Assembly (NCBI GenBank): GCA_963281255.1
Contig: OY725504.1
Span: 2,728,001 to 2,792,000, forward strand
Length of the DNA: 64,000 nt
Source: Aphrocallistes beatrix
Lineage: Eukaryota; Porifera; Hexactinellida; Sceptrulophora; Aphrocallistidae
Reading direction: 5' to 3'
The translations under genes and the position numbers were made by a program. Of this stretch, positions 53,196 through 63,400 are shown piece after piece. Under the pieces are notes generated by a model. It worked only from the letters and a program-made list of their open reading frames with translations, was not told the DNA's origin and did no database searches. Position 1 is the first letter of the stretch. Every line of letters begins with the position of its first letter.

Positions 53196-55295
53196 TTGTC
53201 CACACCTCACATGCGCTCACTATATCACCACTTCTTAATGGAACCTATAGCGCCGATGAAGATCATCAAACCCCCACTTGATTTCCCACAATCTTTCGAT
53301 CACCTTCCTCCTCCAGTATTCTTTATGTCTACTATTTCTCCTAAACTCGCACACAAGGTACAACGAATCTTAGGGTTCGGACCACTATTCCAAACTGCTG
53401 AAACACAATCGGATGAAGTCTTTACTACCCCATGGTATTTCGCCCTCAATTTAGAACATAATACCCCCCCACTCACTCATTTCTCCCTACCCCGATGGAA
53501 AAGGGACCTCCAAAGAGAATTCCGCTATCTCATAAAAGCAGTTAATGCTCAGATCAACATAGAAGAACTCAAAATTATCTCCGTAGATAAAGGCAAAGGC
53601 CTCGTAATAGTCCACAAGTCGGACCTACAGTATATATATAAACTATGGCTCAAATCTAACGCTACCCGTGTTCCACCGTACCATTATTTCTCTCAAGTTC
53701 AAAAACTAAGACAACTCTTAGCTGAAGAAGACCCAAACCTCACAACTCTCCAAGATGACCGCCCCCCCACATTTTACTTTAAGTTAAAGGTCCACAAATC
53801 TCAATTCAAATGTCGCGAAGTTTATTCACCATCTCTGTATCGCATCGAAAATTCCCTCTCTGAACTCACTAGTATCTGTCGACCCATCGCGAACCACAAA
53901 CCCTCAATTACAACCCTCGTATCGTCCCACTTAAGACCGCTCCTCACACCCATAATAGCAAATTCATCTTATCTGTGCGAAGACGTGCACGAAGTGATAG
54001 CTACACTTTCTCACCCGTCCATCAATATGGTAACTTTACACACATACGACATAAAATCCTTCTACTCCTCTGTCCCTCATACCCTCATCCTCGAGGCATT
54101 TGACCACTACCACCCAGATAATCCCTATTCTCCCATATTGCAAGCATTGCTCCCCCTAAATTTTGTCACTGACGGGGCTCAAATCTATACTCTAGGATCA
54201 ACAGGTATCCCCATGGGCCTCCCGCTAGCTCCTGAACTAGCACGTATGACAACGGCCTATCTCATGCTCAATTACCACCTTCCTCTCAATCAAGCGATAG
54301 CGATATACTTTGATGATATAGCTTCCACTCTGAAACTACCCCTAGATTTTTTAAGTCCCTATGTCCTCGAAAGAGGACCTGATAATGTCACTCAAGACGT
54401 TCTCTATGACCCCACTAATTACTCATACATTCAAGTGGCACAATCATACCGTCAACCCACTCCACTACACGTGGCATCCAATCACCCATCGCAGAATATG
54501 CTGACCAGCACTTGGAAAGCAGCAACGCTCCGATCAGCACGCATAGCAACACAGCCACAACTGGCACTCCATAACCACTATCAGCGGTATATGCCGCACT
54601 ATATGCGAGCGGGCCATGCCCTTTCAGATCTCGCATACGCTATCGCCGATCTCATGTACTTTCCCCGGAACACCCCCAAACGACCCCTCCCCGAAACAAC
54701 TGGAATATCTTATAATTACTCCCAGACCAGGCCTACTAAAAGACAAATGGCACTTATCACTAAACAAGACTATCATCTTGTTCCAATTATACCACCACCC
54801 CCAATTATATCGATACTTCAATACTCATATCCCCAGTCTAATCTGGAACATCGCATCACTATCTGCAGAGATAGATGCCGCATTTGCATTAGCTACGATC
54901 AACGTTTCGGAACACCCACAGCATTTCCCTTCGAACCTTGTGCTCATTTAAGAATGATTTACTTACTCCACCACCCCTATATCCCTAATATGGTCTATGT
55001 CGGCCAAACTGGTGCGACCAAGCATGTGCTCAGGCAGCCACGATCAGCTCACCGCATTTGGCGTCATTTGACAGCCATCCCTGACCTGCTCTGGCAGGTC
55101 TGGAAGTTCTTACCTCCATCCTACCGCCCTCCATCCAGAATGGAAACCTCAATGGAGCTACAAGTAGCCAACATCATAAGAAAAACTCACCCACAAATCC
55201 TTGTTCACCACGACCATCCCAATAAATTCTACGACGAACTGCGTACGGCAGTGGCTCCCCTACCCCCCATACCAACTGAGGAAGATGACCCTTAA
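53196..55295 (+). CDS. PLE reverse transcriptase with GIY-YIG endonuclease, 699 aa
   Basis: This enzyme nicks chromosomal DNA and copies the element RNA at the nick. RT motifs in order: VDKGKGLVIVHKSDLQYIY (about residue 128), TFYFKLKVHKS, SICRPIANHKPS, LHTYDIKSFYSSVPH with a catalytic D, TGIPMGLPLAPELARMTTAY and AIYFDDIAST, the YxDD box. The C-terminal third has CRDRCRIC, a cysteine knuckle, then the GIY-YIG core IPNMVYVGQTGATKH with R in RQPRSAHR and E in METSMELQ. The frame is unbroken, so the protein is probably active. Several ATGs lie in the first 50 codons, so the true start may be later. No GIY-YIG loss, unlike telomere-linked EN-minus PLEs. Confidence 0.95.
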   Translation: MSTPHMRSLYHHFLMEPIAPMKIIKPPLDFPQSFDHLPPPVFFMSTISPKLAHKVQRILGFGPLFQTAETQSDEVFTTPWYFALNLEHNTPPLTHFSLPRWKRDLQREFRYLIKAVNAQINIEELKIISVDKGKGLVIVHKSDLQYIYKLWLKSNATRVPPYHYFSQVQKLRQLLAEEDPNLTTLQDDRPPTFYFKLKVHKSQFKCREVYSPSLYRIENSLSELTSICRPIANHKPSITTLVSSHLRPLLTPIIANSSYLCEDVHEVIATLSHPSINMVTLHTYDIKSFYSSVPHTLILEAFDHYHPDNPYSPILQALLPLNFVTDGAQIYTLGSTGIPMGLPLAPELARMTTAYLMLNYHLPLNQAIAIYFDDIASTLKLPLDFLSPYVLERGPDNVTQDVLYDPTNYSYIQVAQSYRQPTPLHVASNHPSQNMLTSTWKAATLRSARIATQPQLALHNHYQRYMPHYMRAGHALSDLAYAIADLMYFPRNTPKRPLPETTGISYNYSQTRPTKRQMALITKQDYHLVPIIPPPPIISILQYSYPQSNLEHRITICRDRCRICISYDQRFGTPTAFPFEPCAHLRMIYLLHHPYIPNMVYVGQTGATKHVLRQPRSAHRIWRHLTAIPDLLWQVWKFLPPSYRPPSRMETSMELQVANIIRKTHPQILVHHDHPNKFYDELRTAVAPLPPIPTEEDDP

Positions 55296-55320
55296 CTCAT
55301 TTACTTCGCAAATAATATAT

Positions 55321-55454
55321 GTATACCTTTATTAGGGCCTCAATCTATTTATACCCACCCATTTATCTTGTACTGAGGACGAGCATATAGCTCAGAAAGC
55401 CTCTAATGTCTGTGCTTTACAACTATTACTACTATCAACCACGAATCTTATCTT

Positions 55455-55463
<9 letters not shown>
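55321..55463 (+). repeat. Right pseudo-LTR of the PLE
   Basis: Identical by eye to 51635-51777. It starts 25 bp after the ORF2 stop and runs into a TA tract. Confidence 0.92.
55368..55422 (+). ncRNA. Hammerhead-ribozyme-like motif, right pLTR
   Basis: Same sequence and fold as 51682-51736, including the C-A mismatch, offset by exactly 3686 bp. Confidence 0.65.

Positions 55464-55489
<26 letters not shown>
55464..55489. repeat. (TA)n tract between two PLE copies
   Basis: Separates the complete PLE from the reversed PLE fragment. Confidence 0.9.
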
Positions 55490-55493
<4 letters not shown>

Positions 55494-55520
55494 GAAAGGT
55501 TGGATCACAGTAGTTTAATA

Positions 55521-55584
55521 GAATTGAGCACATAACAAAAAGAATGCTTTCAGCTTATATTAAGCTTCATCAGAATGTGAATGG
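55521..55584 (-). ncRNA. Hammerhead-ribozyme motif of the second PLE
   Basis: On the minus strand: CTGATGA (55573-55567), stem II AGCTT / AAGCT around AATAT, GAA (55551-55549), stem III AGC / GCT, then C as the residue before cleavage (opposite G55526). Stem I starts ATT / AAT; a further TCACA / TGTGA pairing is possible beyond a bulge. The core is the canonical CUGAUGA, and stem II is fully paired. Confidence 0.75.
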
Positions 55585-55647
55585 TTGGATAAGAAAAGAA
55601 AGGAGTGAGGCTTTGGGTACGAATCCTATTCTTAAGCGGGTGTTATA

Positions 55648-56194
55648 CTAAGGGTCTAGCTCCTCGAAAGAGGCTATGGGGATGGGGGCAACTGCATTGC
55701 TAATAGCGTCATAGAATCGGCTGGGATCGTTATGGATGAATTCCACTGCTGGGTGAAGCTTTGAGAACTTCGAGACCATTTGGATTTCCAGTGAGGTTTC
55801 CATCCTAGTGATGGCTTTGAACTCGGCTGGCAGAAATTTAAGTATCTGCCAGCTTAGGGATGGGGCTCGTCTTTGGTGAGCCCATATGCGATGATTGGAT
55901 CTCGGGGTATGTAGTACTGTAGGGGTTGCTCCTGTTTGGCCAATATAGCAGATATTGGTGGCATATTCGTGGTGGAGCAAATATATCATGCGGAGCCTTG
56001 CACAAGGCTCAAAGGGAAAGTTTGAGGGAGTTCCGAACCGTTGATCATATGCGCAGCAGATTTGACACCTTTTCTGGCATATCGTCACTCTGTGTTCCAG
56101 GTTCCTTTGGGGAAAGGAGTACTGGAGGATCGTAATGAGAGGAGGGCAAGGCAATTTTGGAACTAGATGGAAGTCTAGTTTGGTGATCGGTCGC

Positions 56195-56196
<2 letters not shown>
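55648..56196 (-). pseudogene. PLE ORF2 C-terminal GIY-YIG domain
   Basis: 182 residues parallel the end of the 699-aa ORF2: HLVPKLPCPPLITILQYSF, CQKRCQICCAYDQRFGTPS, LRMIYLLHHEYATNICYIGQ, TPRSNHRIWAH, RMETSLEIQM and the terminal ELDP. The GIY-YIG motif (ICYIGQTGA), the R and the E are kept. The RT is missing, so the copy is 5'-truncated. Sequence differs clearly from the complete element, so it is another subfamily. Confidence 0.9.
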
Positions 56197-56230
<34 letters not shown>

Positions 56231-56559
56231 GTATATATCTGCAACGAATTAATTGAAGAAACTGCAAAGGCATACAAAGCTGATTTTTGACATGTGAGAG
56301 TATTTTAGCTATGGCTCCACTAAGTTCTGACCTCAGATGAAAATGTCGACTCATCATGGAATTATGACGTCATTGTCACCTTTTGTATAATTAGAAATTT
56401 CAGTTTTTCGGCTATAACCCAGCCATTTAGATGATAGAAGGGTAAAATTTTAATAGAATGTGTACATTAATATATCTCAATCAGTGGCGTACTCATCGGG
56501 GCGGCCATGGGGGCCATGCCCCCCCCGAAACGTTTCTGAATGGCCATCCACTATAAATA

Positions 56560-57180
56560 GGATTATTTTCCTATACCCGTGGCATAGAAATCGGGAGGGT
56601 CCCTTTTACCCACTGATTTATCCCACGCTCCAGGTCCTTAAATGCACTAAATCTCTTCCCGCGAAGCGGTCTCTTCATCTCCCCAAACAACCAGTAGTCG
56701 CTCGGGGCTAGGTCTGGACTATAGGGTGGGTGGGGAACACATTCAAACCCCAAGCGATGAATGGCCTCCTTCGTTTCTTGCTGACATGGGGTCTCGCATT
56801 ATCATGTTGGAGTAACACTCCACGGCTAAGTTTCTCACGTCTCTTTCTCTCGATTGCCTCTATCAAATCTCCCAGTTCTTGGATATAATAATCACTGTTT
56901 ATAGTGGTCTTCTCAGGGAGCCAGTCAATGGAAAGTATATCTTGCATATCCCAGAATACTGCAGCCATCCGCTTACCGGCGGATGGCTCACTTCCGTTTC
57001 CACTGACTGCTTTGAAATTTAGTCTCCGGTTCGCAATAATGAAACCACGTTTCATCCCCTGTCACAATGCGATCGAGGAAGTTTTTCTCACCCCTCCAGG
57101 CTGCAAGGAGTTTGCGACTAGGTTTCACCCTTTCTCGTTTGTTTTCTTCAGATAAGAGTTTTGGCCCATTGCATCATGCA
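56560..57180 (-). pseudogene. Mariner transposase fragment
   Basis: Reading leftwards: GDETWFHYCEPETKFQSSQW (first catalytic D), KRMAAVFWDMQDILSIDW, VLLQHDNARPHVSKK (second D), then in another frame PHPPYSPDLAPSDYWLFGEM (third D) and LRGKRFSAFKDLE. D-D-D spacing fits mariner. A frameshift near 56740 and the lack of the N-terminal HTH make it inactive. It replaces the C-terminal part of the surrounding hAT transposase. Confidence 0.88.
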
Positions 57181-57261
57181 TTTCTATCCATCATGTAAAA
57201 GCAAGAGTTTTCAATCGCTGACATCTCGATTCGGGACATAAGATTTGAATGATCTGACGTA

Positions 57262-58919
57262 GTCTCTCCTCACGTAAAGGGTAACCATGAAAAAAGGAGA
57301 TTAGAGCCAAGACTAGAGAATGTATTTCTAACAACAACAGTATTAGCTTTAGCAATGGCCAAATTTAAACTATGCGATGCACAATGAGTAAAGTGGACCA
57401 TTGGATACTTTTCACGTATGCAGGCTTGAACTCCTTTGTATTTTCCAGACATTGAACTAGTCCCATCTAATCCGAGTCAAATCATTCTTTTCAGATCAAG
57501 ACCAGAAGAGATGCAAAATGATTCAATTGAATTTGCTATTCCCTCACCAGTTAAGTCAGTTACTGTCACGAAACCAAGAAACTTCTCGTATTTGATGGGG
57601 ATATTAACATTTCGGATATTAATGTAACGAGCTGAGATAGACAGTTGCTCATGAGCTGAAGCATCTGCTGACTCGTCAGCTAAATAGTGAAAGAGATACA
57701 TTCATGAACTTCGCAAACAATCTTTTTGCTAATCAATGATCCGCAAATATTTATAATCTCGTTCTGAATGTTTGGGCTGAGATATTTCGCGTTTGCACCA
57801 CCAGTAGTTAAGTGTTCTCTTAAAATAGCGTCGCCTGCTCTTAGACGTAAACAAAGGGCTGCACGGGAGTTACCATCGTTTTCATTTGGCTTTCAATATT
57901 CAATTCTGAAGACTCGCCTCTATGTGCACGAAAGGCTAATTCCTGTCGACCAAAAAAAAAATTGTTTCTGTTTAGTTTGCTGTTGATTTAGCTGGTCGCG
58001 AATATCTAAACCAGTCTCAGCTGCCTTTTTGAAAGCATCACTCTTCATAGTACAATCTCGATGATACGAGAGCTGACGATGACTGTTAAATACCTCTATG
58101 GCATTCTTGTAGTTGTTGAACGGGAAAATTACTAGGGATCCAACTTTTTGTGTTCCTCCTTTACCTACTCGATTGTCATTTCTATCTAAAAACAGGACAC
58201 AAATTTTACGAAATGCGCCCGACAAGTACACTACCCTACCAAAAGTATTCGTACACCTCAATATTTCCCATTTAAAATAGTACTAAATGCGTCTATTACT
58301 AAACTGTCATGCAGTTTAACTAGACGAGATACAGTATATTTGATTTCAGATTCGTATTCTACGCATTTGAATTACCTATTTTAGAGTTTTCAAATCAATT
58401 AAGTTTTAACTATGCCGAAATTTATCATCCTGTGCTACCCTGTGTCACCTATCACCATCTGCTACAGTGGTTGAGACTCTAGAAAAGTGGTACATGGTGG
58501 CACAGGTCGGGAATTTTAACCTTGGCAATTAGCAATTGATTTGAATCTTCGAAAATAGGTAATTCAAATGCGTAGAATACGAATCTGAAATCAAATATAC
58601 TATATCTCTTATATTTTAAGTGCATGATCATTCTTTAATATAGCCATTTAGTACTATATTAATGGGAAATATTGAGGTGTACGAATACTTTTGGTAGGGC
58701 AGTGTATTTATTATTAGTAAGCAAGCCATGGGAAACGAACCAGCCAACAACCATTGAAATACCTTTTCCTACCTGCTTGAATGATTGCTGGATAGATATA
58801 ATTTTCTGGCGGCGTCAACAGTTATGCAATATTTCTAAACGAAGGTCTTCATCTACTGACTGGTCTCTTGTTTGTTTCGAAAGGAAAAAGTCAAGTGAAT
58901 TTCCTGGACGTTTAGACAT
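57262..58919 (-). pseudogene. ZMYM1-like hAT transposase fragments
   Basis: The N terminus (58919-58705) begins MSKRPGNSLDFFLSKQTRDQ. MITE-B copy 4 interrupts it. Then 58220-57920 has the TTF-type zinc region GTQKVGSLVIFPFNNYKNAI and FNSHRQLSYHRDCTMKSDAF; 57701-57477 has LADESADASAHEQLSISARY and KYEKFLGFVTVTDLTGEGIA; 57452-57270 has HFTHCASHSLNLAIAKANT. Frameshifts separate the pieces. No C-terminal dimerisation domain is seen. Confidence 0.87.
58229..58704. mobile_element. MITE-B copy 4, 476 bp
   Basis: CACTACCCTACCAAAAGTAT and ATACTTTTGGTAGGGCAGTG at the ends, TA outside. Arms pair throughout (CTACGCATTTGAATTACC / GGTAATTCAAATGCGTAG). Confidence 0.9.
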
Positions 58920-59437
58920 TATGCGTACCAGCTATTAATTCATGAATCCATTTATTACAATAAATTTGAGATTATGAAACCTTGAAACAAAAAAAGTGCT
59001 ATTTTGGGAATAGTTTAATATGAATTTAACAACTTTCACTATTGACTATTTGATGAATAATAAACAATGTTGTTAATAAAACATTAACACTATCATCATC
59101 ATAAATATATTTTTGGCTCCACCCATTAGTTTTTTCTGGAAACGCCACTGATCTCAATTAAGATACTATTATCATCAAAAAATGATGACTCATCACTCTG
59201 TTATGACGTCGTCATTACTCATTTAAAGATTGAAAATTTGATAATTTAGTGTTTTTCGAGAGAGATGTTATCTACCTTATAATTCATTAATGTAAGCCTA
59301 GGCGTCCAAACTCCGCCTCTCGAGAACACAAAGTGTCCGCCAACCACACAGCGCAAGCAAGCGAAGCGCGCTTGTATATATAGTATGTGCATACGAATAC
59401 ACATATGAATTGATCGAGTTTTAATAGTAAGGATTAT

Positions 59438-60443
59438 CTTGGATTTATACTTGTACTGGATAACTTAGGCTTGATTAAAATGTAAAAGTTAATATTTAAC
59501 TGTGTTTGACTGTGAACCCCAAGCACCCTTTAGTGTCTTTTTTTACACAAAATGCCCACTTGACTCAATAACTTTAAATTCAAATATTGACAAACTTTGC
59601 AACCTCGAATTCTTGGTGGCAGCAAAACTCAAAAGGTATTAATTTACCTTTAACCGTCCTGAATAGACCAGTTTCATTATGACTTAATACTATCCCATCG
59701 TAACCTGAGCTTTAATCCCGAATTGAATTCCGGGATTGGTTCCTAAAATCCCATGATCCCGATTTTATTGGAAAACTCCCCCCTCGGCTTGGAGCTAGGG
59801 AGAACCTGAAAAATATTGAGTGTTTTTATTTTAGTGTTTAACTATATGTCTGATGTTAACTAGACTTTTCTTGTGTTTACCGTTGCTCTATATGCATGCA
59901 TGGTTGCTGCCTATTTTCTAAATTAAGGCAATATAAACATGTTTTTACCGCTTTGTTCTAAATCTCAGTCTGAGTAGTTCTTTATTGGTTCTTTATTTGG
60001 GGGAAAATTTCAGGCTGGTGTTCCTTACAAATATGTTTCTTTAGAAAAGACGTGTATTGTGAATTATATAGAAAAAAGATCGCTATCTCAACACTTGTGT
60101 CTGAATAAATTATAACCTTTAATTCGATTTTTTTAAATTTTCAAACATGATTTTCAGCTTACAGCACCATACATAGCACAATAAAATAATTATGAATGAC
60201 TACTGGGAATAATAATAATCCCCTGTTGGTTCGAGATAGCGATGTCAACTGTATATTCTATAATCAATTTCGACCTAAGGTATTTGTATTTAGTATATTC
60301 CTATATCTATATACGACACTAGTCACAGTATTGAGGAGAACTTCAATCCCGAAATCCCGGGATTGGAATCCCTAGTTACTGCGCATATTTATACAATAAA
60401 GCCAAAAGAGTATTTCCTAATTTATGAATATTTTACCCTTTAG
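59438..60443. other. Upstream of the ankyrin gene, no exon identified
   Basis: No repeat end is recognised. The sequence probably contains intron or promoter of the ankyrin-repeat gene, because the ORF that follows begins at TACCCTTTAG, a plausible 3' splice site, with no nearby ATG. Confidence 0.4.
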
Positions 60444-60445
60444 AC

Positions 60446-63400
60446 ATTTTGCATGAACAAATATTGGAGCATGGTGGGCTGTGCTTTTGCAAAGAGGACA
60501 AAACTCTCTATGTGGGGATACGCAAAGGAGACAGCTATGAATCTATCCCATACGACTCTGTACATCTTGATACGAAAATAAAATCGATCAAATCCACAGA
60601 AATACAAGTAGTATTCAATGTTTCCCAGAGAAATGAAGATATTTGTGCCAAGGTTCTCAAACCATTTTCAAAATCTCACATTCCCATTCCTGCTTCACTG
60701 GACTGGATTAAATGTGTTGAGAAGTTCATCCCGATTGAGAAACTATTTATGTTCATTTTGACTTCAAAATCCAAAGATTATTATTTGTTTATGGACTTAT
60801 TTGTAAAAAATCTGCACCGCATTGCCTGGGATACTAGTGATGGAGATGGGAATACAATGATACACTATACCACAATAATGGATTCCTATCCCAAAGTTGC
60901 ATGTGACATTATCCGCTATGTCGCTGAATCGGATCAATACAGACATCTCATCTGTCAAGAGAACAATAAAGGAGTGGTGCCTCTAGCTTTCATCTTATTG
61001 TCTAAACTATCTACAGAATCAAAGGTGTTTAAGGATAAGACGTTTCCCGCTACACCAGAGATTCTTAACCAGTTGATAAGTTCAAAAGCTTCTGTTTTGA
61101 AACTAGAAAATGGGGATAGATATTCATGGAAAGGTGGAAATGAAATTTTGTTTGGTCAGTTAATATCGGATCAAAAAGATGTTCTATTAATCACAAACTC
61201 GTTCAAAGGTAAAGAAAAGTCTAGTTATCGAATTTGTTGTCGGTTATGTGAGCCGCAAATATGTCAGCTTCTTTCTGATAAAGTAATTCGAATGTTTAAC
61301 CCCAAACCAAATACTATACCCGAAAAAATACTTGAACAAATTCTCAAATTTCCTTGTGATAAAATATTCCAATCACTCTTCCCCAAATATGTTAGATATC
61401 ATTCTCCAATTCCAAGTCATTCAACTCTTCTACATTTTGCTTTGCATTCCCTTTATTTATCGTTACCTAACTTGGAGCAAATAATTAATTCTTTTAAAAG
61501 TGAAGTTGATTGGTTGGTAAAAGACGGTAACAAAAATACAATACTGCATTCAGTAATTTCAGGGAATCAGGACGAAAAGATAAATTTTATCATTGAAACA
61601 TGTCCGGAAGTACAATTCAAAAAAATGTGGAAGATGAAAAATCAACCTACGGAACAAACTCCTTTCGACTTGATGATTGAAACGAATAGTTTTGACCCTC
61701 TAGCCGTGGTCTTAAATCGATTTCCAGACTTTCTCACATTCCACAAGGACTCAGAAGGAAATACTCTATTTCATACTGCTGCGGAGAAAAAGATCCAAGG
61801 GTTATTTAACCTTTTAATCAATAATCCTTTGGCCACTAAGATGGTGAATGCAATAAATTCTGAAAAGAAATCACCTTTAATGATTTGTGTTGAAGAGAGA
61901 TTGATCGATGAAATGGACGTTCTAATTCATAAACTAGGCTGTGAAATGACTATTTCCACTAACCACGGTTGCAATATACTTCATATAGCAGTTATTCACT
62001 ATGAGAGCAAAATCTTTTCTGAAATTTTAGATTGTATCAGAATCGGTATTAATCCTACTCTAATTAATGAAACAATATTCAGTCCTCACCATTCAACTTC
62101 TACTGCTAAATCGTTAGAGAGCTACATTGGACTCACTCCCCTCCTACTTTGCATGACTCTGAAGCACCTGGATGCTGCAAGATTGTTGATAGCGGCTGGG
62201 GCGGAAATAGACAAGTCGGAATCTAACAGACCTAATTTTATTTATTTACTAATGCAGGTCTGTCATAATAGAGACGAATTAGAAGACTTTTTCAAATTAC
62301 AACTCAAGACGTATAATTATAAAACTCCTCCAACTCAATTCTGCCCTGACTTTTTCAAAGATGAAACTTTACTCTATCTATCAATAGACCTGAATAACAC
62401 TGAAGCTTTTGAGTTGTTGCTACCGAGATCTACTGTTAACATGCTAGCTTACCAAGAGAGTGTAGCTCTGAACAATGCTCTCCATCTTGCTCTCTCTCTC
62501 GAAACAGAATATCCTTTCATTAAAGAGATATTAAAGAGAGTGAAATGTCTAAAGGAAGAAGGTTTAGAAACGGATGAACTAATTAACCAACATAATAGGA
62601 AAGGGAAGACTTCTTTATTACTCTCTGTTGAGAAAGGCGATGTAGCCATTGTTGACCGCCTTTTGACATTAAATTGTGATGTTACAGCGAAATATGGACA
62701 AGAAGCTACCAATATCCTCCACCAAGCAATAGTTCAAGGAAACCCACAAATAATAAAAAGTATCTTATTGAAAATTGAAGAAAAGGGAGTAAGCAAGGAA
62801 TTAATTGAATTTCGTAATAAAGAAAATCTGACTCCATTACAATTGGCTATAAGGAACAAAGATTCAAAAATTTTGGAAATACTGTTGGGTTCAGACATCA
62901 ATTTAGAAAATCAAAATCTAGTCAATGATGTGACACTACTGGATTATGCATCAGAACAAGGAAATTCAATGTATGAACTTATATGTAAGAAACTTGAATC
63001 AAAACCGAATGCACCGTTAAGTTGCGAATATGGACAACAGGAACAAACTCCAGGATGCGAATTATCGATTGAGCTTGCGACCAAGAGAGCAGAACACCGC
63101 AATCCTGAAATTGAATCAAGTGAGAATGAAGACACAAGAACGGAACATTTGATTGAAATCGTCTCATGCAATACAAATGAAAAGATCCAAGAATATTTAG
63201 AAAATACCCAAAATCCAATAGACTCAACTGAATTGTCACTAATCGCCTCACAGCATGGAACTCCTGAAGTTATTACTTATCTTTTTGATAAATCTTATTT
63301 TGATGTAACTTCAAAAACTAAAGAACAGAACACAGTAATTCATTGCGGTGTCTCTAACCCTTGTTCAGAAGTGTTAAAACGCATTTTGCATTTTTCCAGA

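Larger units (their letters stand above)
51635..55463 (+). mobile_element. Complete Penelope-like retroelement with pseudo-LTRs
   Basis: Two direct repeats of about 143 bp (51635-51777 and 55321-55463) read as identical and flank two intact ORFs. The RT plus GIY-YIG layout defines a Penelope-like element (PLE), and directly repeated pLTRs with hammerheads are known for this class. The plus strand is strikingly C-rich compared with its surroundings. Confidence 0.93.
55490..56196 (-). mobile_element. Second PLE, 5'-truncated, minus strand
   Basis: Contains the 3' end of ORF2 (55648-56196), about 150 bp of 3' non-coding sequence and a hammerhead. It is cut at the left of its coding sense by the TA tract at 56197-56230. 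It faces the complete PLE tail-to-tail. Confidence 0.88.
56482..59150 (-). mobile_element. hAT transposon nested in MITE-A, exact 8-bp TSD
   Basis: CAGTGGCGT and ACGCCACTG ends; ATCTCAAT duplicated at 56474-56481 and 59151-59158. It contains a mariner fragment, a ZMYM1-like hAT transposase in pieces, and MITE-B copy 4. Confidence 0.93.
56236..59437 (+). mobile_element. MITE-A copy 11, split by a 2.67-kb hAT
   Basis: Left half 56236-56481 (CTGCAACGAATTAATTGAAG to TATATCTCAAT, with one TGACGTCA at about 56364); right half 59151-59437 resumes ATCTCAATTAAGATACTATT and ends GCGCTTG plus ATCGAGTTTTAATAGTAAGG. Joining the halves recovers the normal MITE-A order. Confidence 0.9.

Noticed and set aside
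51635..55463. LTR retrotransposon because of flanking direct repeats
   Set aside because: No gag-protease-integrase, no TG...CA ends; the RT motifs plus GIY-YIG and hammerheads identify a Penelope-like element with pseudo-LTRs.
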